A stretch of 64,000 bases of DNA, from assembly GCF_003815875.1 (NCBI RefSeq), contig NZ_CP033924.1, positions 868,001-932,000 on the forward strand, in the 5' to 3' direction. The position numbers and the translations under genes were made by a program. Shown in pieces: positions 38,556 through 46,933 of the stretch. The first letter of the stretch is position 1. Each line of letters begins with the position of its first letter. The notes under the pieces are model-generated. The model was not told the origin of the DNA. It saw only the letters and a program-made list of their open reading frames with translations, and ran no database searches. This DNA is from Chryseobacterium lactis (lineage in GTDB: Bacteria > Bacteroidota > Bacteroidia > Flavobacteriales > Weeksellaceae).

Positions 38556-38762
38556 TTAACCGCCCTGAGTGGCAGTAATGATTAAAACTGAATCCTGATC
38601 TTTGAGAAATGTTTCTGCCCAGGCGGACAGGGGTACAATACGATTGTTGAGGGCTATGGCAATTCCCTTTTTCTTTCCGGGTAATTCTATAGCCAATAAT
38701 GCTTCCAGGTTGTCAGGAAGTACATCGAATGTTTTTCGGGTGTGGTTGATTATAAGTTCCAT
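38556..38762 (-). CDS. thiS: Sulfur carrier protein ThiS
   Basis: 68 residues from the ATG at 38762, preceded by TTAGGA. Ubiquitin-like fold ending in the required Gly-Gly (SVLIITATQGG). It carries the sulfur used by ThiG. An in-frame GTG seven codons upstream is a weaker start. It is the first gene of the thiamine operon and follows the TPP riboswitch by about 75 bases. Confidence 0.95.
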   Translation of the reverse strand: MELIINHTRKTFDVLPDNLEALLAIELPGKKKGIAIALNNRIVPLSAWAETFLKDQDSVLIITATQGG

Positions 38763-38837
38763 TCCTAAATAATTTATATACACTTTAGGAATGGCTATTA
38801 TTGTACAATAGAATGTACAGCAAAAGTCATCTACTTT

Positions 38838-38910
38838 TCCCTACGCTGGTATAATCCAGATCAGGTTCAAAGGGTAAAGTCTCAGTCTGTTGGTAACAGA
38901 CACCCCTAAA
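38838..38910 (-). promoter_or_regulatory. TPP riboswitch of the thiamine operon
   Basis: Read on the reverse strand: GGGGTGTCTG, ACTGAGACTTTACCC, TTTGAACCTGATCTGGATTA, TACCAGCGTAGGGA. All THI-element blocks match the consensus closely, more so than the receptor's copy. It begins within a few bases of the predicted transcription start. Confidence 0.97.
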
Positions 38911-38918
38911 GTTTGGAA

Positions 38919-38950
38919 CGAAGTTAGACATTTTTTTAGAATAGGCAAAA
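38919..38950 (-). promoter_or_regulatory. Promoter of the thiamine operon
   Basis: Reverse strand: TTTTG (38950-38946), 19 nt, TAACTTCG (38926-38919), one base off the TAnnTTTG consensus. Predicted start near 38912, directly at the riboswitch. Confidence 0.6.
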
Positions 38951-38968
38951 TTTGAAATAACATTAAAG

Positions 38969-39001
38969 AAAAAGTCCATCTCAAAATTGAGACGGACTTT
39001 T
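38969..39001 (-). terminator. Intrinsic terminator of the panB-rluA-type operon
   Basis: AAAAGTCC, a mismatch, TCTCA, loop, TGAGA, a mismatch, GGACTTTT forms a long stem. The reverse strand continues with TTTTTC. It lies just past the stop of the pseudouridine synthase gene. Confidence 0.85.
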
Positions 39002-39033
39002 ATATTTTTTCTTTGATTGCTTTAGAACTCTTG

Positions 39034-39711
39034 CTATTGTTCACAAGCCCTCCAGATGGCATCATTCTGAGGCACCGGAGCTATAATTTCAATTTCTTCT
39101 TTGGTGACAGGATGGATAAATTCCAGTTTTCTGGCGTGAAGATTAATTCCGCCGTCCGGGTTGGAACGTGGAGAGCCATATTTAAGATCTCCTTTAATCG
39201 GAACTCCTGTTTTTGATAACTGGGCGCGGATCTGATGATGCCTGCCAGTTTCAAGATCAATCTCAAGAAGTAAATAATTATCCAACGTTTTAATGATGTG
39301 ATATGTTAAGATAGCTTCTTTGGCACCCTCAGTAGCTTTAGGAAAAACGATGGCTTTATTATTCTTTTCGTTTTTCTTCAAATAATGAACAAGCCTTTGG
39401 CTCTGCGGAATCATTTCTTTTCCCACCACAGCCCAATATGTCTTTTTGATCTCGCGGTTTTTCACCATCTGGGTAAGACGGGAAAGCGCTTTTGAAGTTT
39501 TAGCATAGATCACTAATCCTGAAGTAGGACGGTCTATACGATGAACCAAGCCGAGAAAAACGTTTCCCGGCTTAGCATCTCTTATTTTTATAAAATTCTT
39601 GATAGATTCCAGTAGTGATTCATCGCCGGTTTTGTCGCCCTGTACAAGCTGGCCAACCTTTTTATTAATCACCAGAAGATGGTTATCTTCATATACAATC
39701 TGCTCCTTCAT
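39034..39711 (-). CDS. RluA-family pseudouridine synthase
   Basis: 225 residues. Catalytic Asp60 lies in HRIDRPTSGLVIYAKT, the RluA/RluD family signature; ETGRHHQIRAQLS and LHARKLEFIHP follow. There is no N-terminal S4 domain, so it resembles RluA or TruC forms that act on 23S rRNA or tRNA; the target base is unknown. It starts 11 bases after the small membrane protein gene and ends the panB operon. Confidence 0.9.
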   Translation of the reverse strand: MKEQIVYEDNHLLVINKKVGQLVQGDKTGDESLLESIKNFIKIRDAKPGNVFLGLVHRIDRPTSGLVIYAKTSKALSRLTQMVKNREIKKTYWAVVGKEMIPQSQRLVHYLKKNEKNNKAIVFPKATEGAKEAILTYHIIKTLDNYLLLEIDLETGRHHQIRAQLSKTGVPIKGDLKYGSPRSNPDGGINLHARKLEFIHPVTKEEIEIIAPVPQNDAIWRACEQ

Positions 39712-39722
39712 AGTACTTTATT

Positions 39723-40040
39723 CTATCTTCTTCTGTTTGATAATGACAGGATAATTCCTCCCAGTAAACCAATGGTTTTAATGGCTGAAAGATTTGAACT
39801 TTCAGGAATAAACGCTCCCACCACACATACCACTGCTGCGGCATACATGGCATACACAAAATTTTTATTGGTAAGTAATGGTGCCTGAATAAAGAAGCTG
39901 GCTCCAATCAGTACATAAAAAACTTTTCTGGAAAGTAAATGGTTAATTTCAGGAGAAAATAGATTAAACCAACCTACAGCAAGACAAATCAGTGCTGCAA
40001 TGGATAATATTCCCTGAATAGATTGTTGTTGATTTTGCAT
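39723..40040 (-). CDS. Small membrane protein of unknown function
   Basis: 105 residues with about four hydrophobic segments: GILSIAALICLAVGWFNLF, VFYVLIGASFFIQAPLL, FVYAMYAAAVVCVVGAF and IKTIGLLGGIILSL. It ends in SNRRR, so the C-terminus is probably cytosolic. I recognise no family. It starts 3 bases after panB and is co-transcribed with panB and the pseudouridine synthase. Confidence 0.75.
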   Translation of the reverse strand: MQNQQQSIQGILSIAALICLAVGWFNLFSPEINHLLSRKVFYVLIGASFFIQAPLLTNKNFVYAMYAAAVVCVVGAFIPESSNLSAIKTIGLLGGIILSLSNRRR

Positions 40041-40043
40041 GAA

Positions 40044-40859
40044 TTAATAACTTTCGTTTTCGTTTGGAAACTCAACACTTTTTACATCTTTTACATATTG
40101 AGAAACAGCTCCTGTAATTTCCGTGTAAAGGTCAAGATATCTTCTTAAAAATTTTGGGCTAAACCCTTTGTTCATTCCTACCATATCATGGTATACCAAA
40201 ACCTGTCCGTCACAATTCGCCCCGGCTCCGATTCCGATCGTAGGAATAGAAATGCTTTCTGTCACTCTTTTGGCTAAGTCAGCAGGAATTTTTTCCAATA
40301 CTACGGAGAAACATCCCAATTCTTCTAAAAGTTGTGCATCGGTAATCAGTTTTTCAGCTTCTGCTTCTTCTTTTGCTCTTACTTTATAAGTTCCGAATTT
40401 ATAAATAGACTGTGGCGTTAATCCCAAATGTCCCATTACTGGAATTCCGGCATTAATAATTTTTTTGATCGATTTTGAAATCTCTTTTCCGCCTTCAATT
40501 TTCACGGCATGAGCTCCACCTTCCTTCATCATTCTCACAGCAGATTCCAATGCTTTTTCAGGATTACTCTGATAAGTCCCGAAAGGTAAATCGGCAATCA
40601 CCAGTGCTCTGTCGGTTCCTCTTACCACACTTTGAGCATGATAGATCATTTGATCCAGCGTAATTGGCAGTGTAGTTTCAAAACCAGCCATTACATTCGC
40701 TGCCGAGTCTCCAATCAAAATAGCATCTACTCCACCTGCATCTACCATCTTTGCCGTGGTAAAATCGTAGGCCGTAAGCATTGTTATTTTTTCCTTGTCG
40801 AATTTCATTTTACGCAAGGTTTCAGTCGTAACTTTTTTAATTTCAGAGTGAACAGACAT
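40044..40859 (-). CDS. panB: Ketopantoate hydroxymethyltransferase PanB
   Basis: Adds a hydroxymethyl group from 5,10-methylene-THF to 2-oxoisovalerate in pantothenate/CoA synthesis. 271 residues, TIM barrel. [39 protein letters not shown] and [11 protein letters not shown] match the family; metal ligands are the Asp of GDSAAN and the Asp of [10 protein letters not shown]. No panC is adjacent. A terminator separates it from the crp/fnr gene upstream. Confidence 0.96.
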   Translation of the reverse strand: MSVHSEIKKVTTETLRKMKFDKEKITMLTAYDFTTAKMVDAGGVDAILIGDSAANVMAGFETTLPITLDQMIYHAQSVVRGTDRALVIADLPFGTYQSNPEKALESAVRMMKEGGAHAVKIEGGKEISKSIKKIINAGIPVMGHLGLTPQSIYKFGTYKVRAKEEAEAEKLITDAQLLEELGCFSVVLEKIPADLAKRVTESISIPTIGIGAGANCDGQVLVYHDMVGMNKGFSPKFLRRYLDLYTEITGAVSQYVKDVKSVEFPNENESY

Positions 40860-40881
40860 AATTTATCTATTTTTAAAAGTT

Positions 40882-40907
40882 AAAAAGTCGGCTCTAGGCC
40901 GACTTAA
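40882..40907 (-). terminator. Intrinsic terminator of the crp/fnr gene
   Basis: AAGTCGGC, loop, GCCGACTT is a perfect stem; on the reverse strand TTTTTAACTTTT follows. It lies 13 bases after the crp/fnr stop. Confidence 0.85.
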
Positions 40908-40919
40908 GTTTTTATGTTT

Positions 40920-41633
40920 TTATAAAACTACGTGACCGAGTTTCATGAGTTTGTCGTGATTGAGAATTTTGATATTTCTTCCGTCTACTTCAATCAGGCT
41001 GTCCTGTTTGAATTCAGAGATAAGACGAATGGCACTTTCAGTAGCAGTACCAATAATGTTGGCAATTTCTTCTCTTGTCAATGAAATTTTGATAAACCCT
41101 TCCGGATCTACACCAAGCTTCTGTTCCAAAAGCAACAGGATCTCAGCAAGTCTTTCCCTCACCGTTTTCTGTGCAAGGAATGTAATGGTATTGGAAGACT
41201 CTCCTAATTCGTAAGAAATTTTTTGAAGCATTACAAAAGATAGCTGTGGATCTACCTCCAGAAGATACATGAAAATATCTGCAGGTAAAAATATACAGTC
41301 AATATCTGTCATTGCTTCTGCTTTGGCCTGGAAATTCTCCCCGCAAAGCAAAGAACGATAGCCGATGATATCCCCTTCTTTAATAAATCTTAAAATCTGA
41401 TCTTTCCCGAATGCTCCTGATTTTGATAATTTAGCGGCTCCTTTTTCAATGACAAACACTCCTCTGGGAGTTTCTCCATCTTCGAAAATAGTATCGTGTT
41501 TCTGAAAACTCAATCTTTTTTTTCCGTTAATATATTTTTCAAAATCTGCGCTAGAAAGTCTTTCCTTAAAAGATTTATCATTAAAAACTCTGGCGAACCT
41601 CTCTTCAATTGCTATCTGTTGTTCCTGCGGCAT
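40920..41633 (-). CDS. Crp/Fnr-family transcription regulator
   Basis: 237 residues. A cyclic-nucleotide-binding-like domain (about 38-150) is followed by a Crp helix-turn-helix (LTREEIANIIGTATESAIRL). The recognition helix has Glu and Arg at the positions FNR uses to read TTGAT, with Ile in place of Ser between them. No N-terminal cysteine cluster exists, only two internal cysteines, so it is unlikely to hold the FNR-type [4Fe-4S]. It is divergent from the cbb3 oxidase genes and has a strong promoter (41652-41687), with an FNR-like palindrome at its start site. Control of cco genes and itself is likely; the signal is unknown. Confidence 0.9.
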   Translation of the reverse strand: MPQEQQIAIEERFARVFNDKSFKERLSSADFEKYINGKKRLSFQKHDTIFEDGETPRGVFVIEKGAAKLSKSGAFGKDQILRFIKEGDIIGYRSLLCGENFQAKAEAMTDIDCIFLPADIFMYLLEVDPQLSFVMLQKISYELGESSNTITFLAQKTVRERLAEILLLLEQKLGVDPEGFIKISLTREEIANIIGTATESAIRLISEFKQDSLIEVDGRNIKILNHDKLMKLGHVVL

Positions 41634-41639
41634 TTTATA

Positions 41640-41651
41640 TGATATTTATCA
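41640..41651. promoter_or_regulatory. FNR/Crp-like operator in the crp-cco divergent region
   Basis: TGATATTTATCA is a perfect TGAT-N4-ATCA palindrome, the core of the FNR box. It covers the predicted crp/fnr start site (about 41645) and lies about 62 bases upstream of the predicted ccoI start, a usual class I activator distance. Autorepression and activation of cco are inferred. Confidence 0.55.
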
Positions 41652-41687
41652 CAAAAATAGAACTTTTTAACTCGATAAACAAAAAAA
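41652..41687 (-). promoter_or_regulatory. Promoter of the crp/fnr gene
   Basis: Reverse strand: TTTTTTTG (41687-41680), 20 nt, TATTTTTG (41659-41652). This is a full match to the flavobacterial consensus with optimal spacing. Confidence 0.7.
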
Positions 41688-41694
41688 TTTGTTA

Positions 41695-41702
41695 TAATTT
41701 TG
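41695..41702 (+). promoter_or_regulatory. -7 box of the cco operon, without a -33 box
   Basis: TAATTTTG fits the -7 element; no TTG lies 17-23 bases upstream. A promoter lacking its -33 box suits activator dependence, with the FNR-like palindrome at about -62. Confidence 0.5.
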
Positions 41703-41722
41703 TAGTTCAATATTTTAGGGTG

Positions 41723-44101
41723 GTGAGCGAGAACTGTTTTCATTGTGGTCAAGGTATAGAAAAAGAGAGAATTTTGTTTGATGAAAAGATTTTCTGTTGC
41801 AACGGATGTAAGTCTGTTTATGAAATTCTGAATACAAACAATTTAAGTAATTTCTATCAGCTGAATAAAGGGGCAGGAATTCGTCCAAGCGATGATAATT
41901 CCGGACAATTTGACTACTTAGACACTCCTGAAATTTTCGAAAAGGTGACCGATTTCTCAGAAGGAAACACCAGTCTTGTCACCTTTAAAATCCCTGTAAT
42001 CCACTGCTCATCATGTATTTGGCTATTGGAAAGCCTTCATACACTGAACAAATACATTAAGTATTCTCAGGTCAATTTCACCAGAAAGACCTTACAGATA
42101 TCATTCAACCATAACGACCTAAAATTAAGCGAACTAGCTAATTTTTTAACTAATTTAGGATACAAACCGGTTATCAGTCTTGAAACAGCAGAAAAAAATG
42201 TTGATCATCTTGACAAATCACTGCTTATCAAATTTGCTATTGCAGGTTTTGCATTTGGAAACGGTATGTTCCTGGCATTTCCCGAATATGTGGGAGGCGA
42301 AGATTACTGGATGGAGCATTACAAAGGACTTTTCAGGGTACTGATGTTCCTGTTGGCCTGTCCCGTTGTTTTTTACTCCGCTTCAGACTATTACAAATCT
42401 GCATGGTATGGTTTAAAAAATAAAATCGTCAATATTGATGTTCCTATCGTCCTGGGAATATTTGTTCTCTTTGGACGAAGCATTTACGAAGTGGCAACGG
42501 GTTATGGTCCCGGGTATTTTGATACACTTTGCGGCCTCTTATTCTTTATGCTGATGGGTAAACTTTTCCAGAAAAGGACATACAGCGCTCTTTCCTACGA
42601 CAGAGATTATAAATCTTTCTACCCTATTGCCGTAACTAAAGTGGACTTTGAAGGAAAGCAGGAAAACATTCTTCTTTCTGAAGTAAAAGTTGGCGACAGA
42701 ATTTTAGTCAGAAACCAGGAAATCATCCCGGTTGATGCTATTCTTATTAATGGGGAAGGAAATATAGACAACAGCTTCATTACCGGAGAAAGCGAAAGTA
42801 TCAGCAAGCAACCCGGTGATAAAATTTTTGCCGGAGGAAAGCAGATCGGATCATCTTTGGAACTGGAAGTTATTAAAAATGTTGACCAGAGTTACCTTAC
42901 CCAGCTTTGGAATAAGGAAGCCTTCAAGAAACATGAAACCGGACTCGACACACTCACCAATAGCGTCAGTAAATATTTCACTTTCATTATTTTAGGCATC
43001 GCTTTGGTTTCAGCAATCTATTGGTCATTTATCGATCTTGAAAAAATGTTCCAGGTTGTTTCAGCTATTCTTATTATTGCCTGCCCTTGTGCACTTGCTC
43101 TTTCTGCACCTTTCACTTTCGGCCACATTATGAGAATTTTAGGCCGAAATAAGTTTTATGTAAAAGATACTTTAACGATTGAAAAAATTGCAAAACTTGA
43201 CACTATTGTTTTTGATAAAACAGGAACAATTACCCACAGAAAAAAATCAAATATCAAATACGAAGGTTCTGAAATCAATGAATTTGATCTTTCGAATATC
43301 AAAACCTTATTAAAAAACTCCAACCATCCACTTTCAAAATCATTATATGAATTTATTGAATTAAATGATGACTATTTCCCCGTTGATCAGTTCGTAGAAA
43401 TCTCCGGAAAAGGATATGAAGCCAATGTCAGAGGAAATCTTTATAAAATAGGATCTGCCCGCTACAATAATCAGGAACCAAAGAATTTGGAAACGGCGGT
43501 TTATATTAGCAAAAACGATCAGTTTGTCGGAAAATTCATCTTCAAAAATGAATACCGTCCACAATTGAAAAACCTGTTCAATAAACTAACCGGTTACAAA
43601 ATATTCATCCTGAGTGGTGATAATTCTTCTGAAGAAAATCAGCTGAAAGAACTGATTCCGAACTACAAAGGAATGGCCTTTAATCAAAGCCCGGAAGACA
43701 AACTCAACTACATAAAAAACCTTCAGGATCAACATATGAAAGTAGCAATGCTGGGTGACGGACTGAATGATGCCGGAGCATTAAAGCAAAGTAACGTTGG
43801 AATTGCTATTGCTGATGATACAAACAGCTTTACACCATCCTCAGATGTCATTATGAATGGAGAAAAAGTAGTGACTTTAGACCACTATCTGAATGTTTGC
43901 AAAGGCTCAATAACGATTGTGAAAATGACATTTATAATCAGTTTCCTTTACAATATCGTTGGTTTAAGTTACGCAGTTACAGGACATATGCATCCGCTTT
44001 TTGCGGCAATCATTATGCCAATCAGTTCTATCACCGTGGTTACATTCACGACTATTTCGACTTGGATATTGGGTCGAAAATACTTCAAAAAGCAGGCGTA
44101 A
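41723..44101 (+). CDS. ccoI: Copper-transporting P1B-type ATPase for cbb3 oxidase, CcoI/FixI type
   Basis: Exports copper to the periplasm for CuB assembly of the cbb3 oxidase. 792 residues from a GTG at 41723 (an adjacent GTG at 41720 is possible), preceded by TTTAGGG. The N-terminal zinc-ribbon-like segment CFHCGQG...CCNGCKSVYE is typical of CcoI/FixI. An HMA-like domain has CSSCIW. About eight membrane helices follow. The metal-site CPC is at 454-456, phosphorylated Asp498 is in DKTGT, NHPLSKS is the HP motif, and GDGLNDAGAL is the hinge. It is first in the cco locus, with ccoS next. A longer frame open to 41609 overlaps the divergent promoter and is rejected. Confidence 0.93.
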   Translation: MSENCFHCGQGIEKERILFDEKIFCCNGCKSVYEILNTNNLSNFYQLNKGAGIRPSDDNSGQFDYLDTPEIFEKVTDFSEGNTSLVTFKIPVIHCSSCIWLLESLHTLNKYIKYSQVNFTRKTLQISFNHNDLKLSELANFLTNLGYKPVISLETAEKNVDHLDKSLLIKFAIAGFAFGNGMFLAFPEYVGGEDYWMEHYKGLFRVLMFLLACPVVFYSASDYYKSAWYGLKNKIVNIDVPIVLGIFVLFGRSIYEVATGYGPGYFDTLCGLLFFMLMGKLFQKRTYSALSYDRDYKSFYPIAVTKVDFEGKQENILLSEVKVGDRILVRNQEIIPVDAILINGEGNIDNSFITGESESISKQPGDKIFAGGKQIGSSLELEVIKNVDQSYLTQLWNKEAFKKHETGLDTLTNSVSKYFTFIILGIALVSAIYWSFIDLEKMFQVVSAILIIACPCALALSAPFTFGHIMRILGRNKFYVKDTLTIEKIAKLDTIVFDKTGTITHRKKSNIKYEGSEINEFDLSNIKTLLKNSNHPLSKSLYEFIELNDDYFPVDQFVEISGKGYEANVRGNLYKIGSARYNNQEPKNLETAVYISKNDQFVGKFIFKNEYRPQLKNLFNKLTGYKIFILSGDNSSEENQLKELIPNYKGMAFNQSPEDKLNYIKNLQDQHMKVAMLGDGLNDAGALKQSNVGIAIADDTNSFTPSSDVIMNGEKVVTLDHYLNVCKGSITIVKMTFIISFLYNIVGLSYAVTGHMHPLFAAIIMPISSITVVTFTTISTWILGRKYFKKQA

Positions 44102-44210
44102 AGCCTCTTATTTAGACTGATTTTAAATTAGCTGAAATCGGCATTTCGTGATGAATGTCATTATTTTTCACTAAATTTGAACCCCGAAAATAGGTTAATT
44201 TTGTTGTCCA

Positions 44211-44420
44211 ATGGATATTCTATATTTAATGATCGTCTGCAGTGTTTCTTTAGCTGCGATCTTCCTGGTCGTATTTATAGTGTATGCCAAGAAAGGGCAG
44301 TTTGAAGATGATGAATCTCCGGCTGTTAGGATTCTTTTCGATGATGAAATCAAAGAAAAAGATGAAACTGGCGACAAGGATAAAGACGAAAAGGAAATAG
44401 GAGAAAATAATAAAAATTGA
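44211..44420 (+). CDS. ccoS: cbb3 oxidase assembly protein CcoS
   Basis: 69 residues: one membrane helix (YLMIVCSVSLAAIFLVVFIV) followed by KKGQFEDDESPAVRILFDDE, the CcoS signature, and a long acidic/lysine tail. CcoS is needed for cofactor insertion into the cbb3 oxidase. It lies 109 bases after ccoI and 21 before ccoNO. A -7-like TAATTTTG at 44196-44203 sits just before it, so a second internal promoter is possible. Confidence 0.9.
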   Translation: MDILYLMIVCSVSLAAIFLVVFIVYAKKGQFEDDESPAVRILFDDEIKEKDETGDKDKDEKEIGENNKN

Positions 44421-44441
44421 GAAAAATAGTGAATAGTTGAT

Positions 44442-46703
44442 ATGGAAACACAAAAGTTTAGTTATGACAATAGTATTGTCCGTGCGTTCCTCTATGCAAC
44501 CATAATCTTTGGTTTCATAGGATTTACGTTCGGGCTTACGGCGGCATTAATGCTTTTCTACCCTGAATTACCAGAGTTCTTTTTCGGGACAGATGATACA
44601 ACCATCAAGAGTTTGGCATCCGGTAATATTCAAGGTTTAATAAACACTCATGGTGCATTTGGTTTTGGTAGAATCAGAATGTTGCACACCAATACCGTAA
44701 TCTTCGCGTTTGTATGTAACATCGTTTACGTTGGGGTATATTACTCTACGCAGAGATTATTAAAAACAAGAATGTATAGTGATACATTATCCTGGATTCA
44801 TTTCTGGACTTGGCAGTTTATGATCGTTGCGACGTTCATTACCTTCTTTATGGGTATTAATACTTCAAAAGAATATGCTGAGCATGAATGGCCAATTGAT
44901 ATCTTAATTGCATTCTCTTGGATCATCTTCGGGGTCAATATGATTTTAACTATTTCGAAGAGAAGAGTAAGACACCTTTATGTAGCTATTTGGTTCTATC
45001 TTGGAACTTGGGTAGCGGTGGCAATGCTTCACATCTTCAACAATCTTGAAGTTCCATTATCATTCACTGGATGGAAATCTTATTCTGCTTATGCAGGAGC
45101 AAAAGACGCCATCGTACAATGGTGGTATGGTCACAATGCAGTAGCATTCGTTTTGACAACTCCGGTTTTAGGTTTGATGTATTACTTCTTACCAAAAGCG
45201 GCAGACAGACCGGTTTTCTCATATAAACTGTCTATTATCCACTTCTGGTCACTAATCTTCGTATATATCTGGGCTGGTCCTCACCACCTTCAGTATACTG
45301 CACTTCCGGCATGGGCACAGGCGGTAGGGACAGGTTTCTCTATCATGCTTATCGCACCATCTTGGGGAGGTATGTTAAATGGTCTTCTTACTCTAAGAGG
45401 AGCTTGGGATAAAGTAAGGGAAAACCCTATTCTTAAGTTCTTCGTAGTAGCCGTTACTTGTTATGGTATGGCAACATTTGAAGGACCATTATTGGCAACA
45501 AAAAACATCAACAAAATTGGTCACTTTACGGACTGGGTTATCGGTCACGTACACTTAGGAGCTCTTGGATGGAATGGTTTCATGGCATTCGGGGTTATCT
45601 ATTATCTGGTACCAATTATGTGGAGAACAAAAATGTGGTCTGTAAAATTAGCTAACTGGCACTTCTGGTTAGGGACATTAGGAATTATTTTCTATGCAGT
45701 ACCCATGTATATTTCAGGATTCACGCAAGGATTAATGTGGAAGCAATTCAACCCGGACGGTACTCTATTATGGAAAAACTGGCTGGATACTGTAACTGCT
45801 ATTATTCCTTACTTTAAAATGAGATTCGTAGGAGGTTTATTCTACATTTCAGGAGCAATCTTAATGATTGTAAACGTAATTGCTACGGTAAGACAAGGAT
45901 CATTCCAAAAAGAAGTTCCTGCTGAAGCTCCGGCATTGGCAAACATCGGTAACAAACGTAAAGAAGGAGAAGGGTTCCACCTTTGGTTGGAAAGAATGCC
46001 TTTACTTTTAACAGTATTATCATTATTTACTATTTCAATAGGAAGTATGGTAGAAATTATCCCTACCCTTACTCTTAAGAAAAGTGTTCCTACCATTTCT
46101 GCGGTAAAACCTTATTCACCGCTGGAACTTGAAGGTAGAGATATCTATATCCGTGAAGGTTGTAATGCTTGTCACTCTCAGATGATCAGACCATTCAGAG
46201 ATGAAATTACAAGATTTAACGGTAAAAACGGACAGTACTCTAAAGCTGGAGAATTTATCTATGACAGACCGTTCCTTTGGGGATCTAAGAGAACCGGACC
46301 GGATTTACATAGAGAAGGTGGTAAAAACCCAAGTTCTTGGCACTACAAGCACATGTATAACCCAAGATCTACCTCTGCAGGTTCAATTATGCCTCGTTAC
46401 CCTTGGCTAATTGCTACGAACTTAGACAGATCTAAAATGGTAGACAAGATGAAGCTGATGAAGAATACATTTGATGTACCTTACACAAAAGCTCAAATCG
46501 ACTCTGCAGATAAGTGGGCAGACAACCAATCAGCAAAAATTGTAAAAGATATCTTCTCTGAAGCCAATGACTTGAAAGAGGCATATGCGAAGAGACCTCA
46601 GGGAGAATTAGAGAAAAAAGAAATTGTAGCTCTTATTTCTTACCTGCAAAGATTAGGAACGGATATCAAAACAACTGAAATTAAAACAGCAAGTAATAAC
46701 TAA
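44442..46703 (+). CDS. ccoNO: cbb3 cytochrome c oxidase, fused subunits I and II (CcoNO)
   Basis: 753 residues. Residues 1 to about 480 are CcoN, with around 12 membrane helices and haem/CuB histidines (HGAFGFGRIR, WWYGHNAVAF, WAGPHHLQYTALPAWAQ, WVIGHVHLGALGWNG). The C-terminal part from about 545 is CcoO, a membrane-anchored monohaem cytochrome c with CNACH (Cys574, Cys577, His578). The two are separate genes in Proteobacteria; the fusion is usual for Bacteroidetes. It reduces oxygen to water at high affinity. Followed after 19 bases by ccoQ. Confidence 0.97.
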   Translation: METQKFSYDNSIVRAFLYATIIFGFIGFTFGLTAALMLFYPELPEFFFGTDDTTIKSLASGNIQGLINTHGAFGFGRIRMLHTNTVIFAFVCNIVYVGVYYSTQRLLKTRMYSDTLSWIHFWTWQFMIVATFITFFMGINTSKEYAEHEWPIDILIAFSWIIFGVNMILTISKRRVRHLYVAIWFYLGTWVAVAMLHIFNNLEVPLSFTGWKSYSAYAGAKDAIVQWWYGHNAVAFVLTTPVLGLMYYFLPKAADRPVFSYKLSIIHFWSLIFVYIWAGPHHLQYTALPAWAQAVGTGFSIMLIAPSWGGMLNGLLTLRGAWDKVRENPILKFFVVAVTCYGMATFEGPLLATKNINKIGHFTDWVIGHVHLGALGWNGFMAFGVIYYLVPIMWRTKMWSVKLANWHFWLGTLGIIFYAVPMYISGFTQGLMWKQFNPDGTLLWKNWLDTVTAIIPYFKMRFVGGLFYISGAILMIVNVIATVRQGSFQKEVPAEAPALANIGNKRKEGEGFHLWLERMPLLLTVLSLFTISIGSMVEIIPTLTLKKSVPTISAVKPYSPLELEGRDIYIREGCNACHSQMIRPFRDEITRFNGKNGQYSKAGEFIYDRPFLWGSKRTGPDLHREGGKNPSSWHYKHMYNPRSTSAGSIMPRYPWLIATNLDRSKMVDKMKLMKNTFDVPYTKAQIDSADKWADNQSAKIVKDIFSEANDLKEAYAKRPQGELEKKEIVALISYLQRLGTDIKTTEIKTASNN

Positions 46704-46722
46704 ACATTAAAAAGTTCATCAT

Positions 46723-46923
46723 ATGATTCCTCAGAACTTTAAAGATATATTATCCAATACAGAAAACGCTGGTTTCTACCAGACGCTGGCTCTGATTTTC
46801 TTTATGCTGTTCTTCGTTGCTTTGATAATATACGTTTTTAGCAAGCCTAAAAAATATTACAAAGAAGAAGAAGAGGCTCCTCTTGGGGATGATGAAGATG
46901 ACGATTTTAATTTAAAAAATTAA
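46723..46923 (+). CDS. ccoQ: CcoQ/FixQ-like small subunit
   Basis: 66 residues with one membrane helix (TLALIFFMLFFVALIIYVFS), then KPKKYYKEEEEAPLGDDED and a very acidic tail. Position between ccoNO and ccoP, and the one-helix form with PKK, support CcoQ. The family is very short and divergent, so assignment rests largely on context. Confidence 0.8.
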   Translation: MIPQNFKDILSNTENAGFYQTLALIFFMLFFVALIIYVFSKPKKYYKEEEEAPLGDDEDDDFNLKN

Positions 46924-46933
46924 ACTATTTTTT

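Noticed and set aside
41609..41722. A longer ccoI start within the divergent promoter region
   Set aside because: The added 38 residues overlap the crp/fnr start, the FNR-like box and both promoters, and do not resemble the CcoI N-terminus.
44149..44160. TGATGAATGTCA as a second FNR box ahead of ccoS
   Set aside because: One base off the palindrome, and its distance to either possible start (about 31 or 55) is not an activator position.
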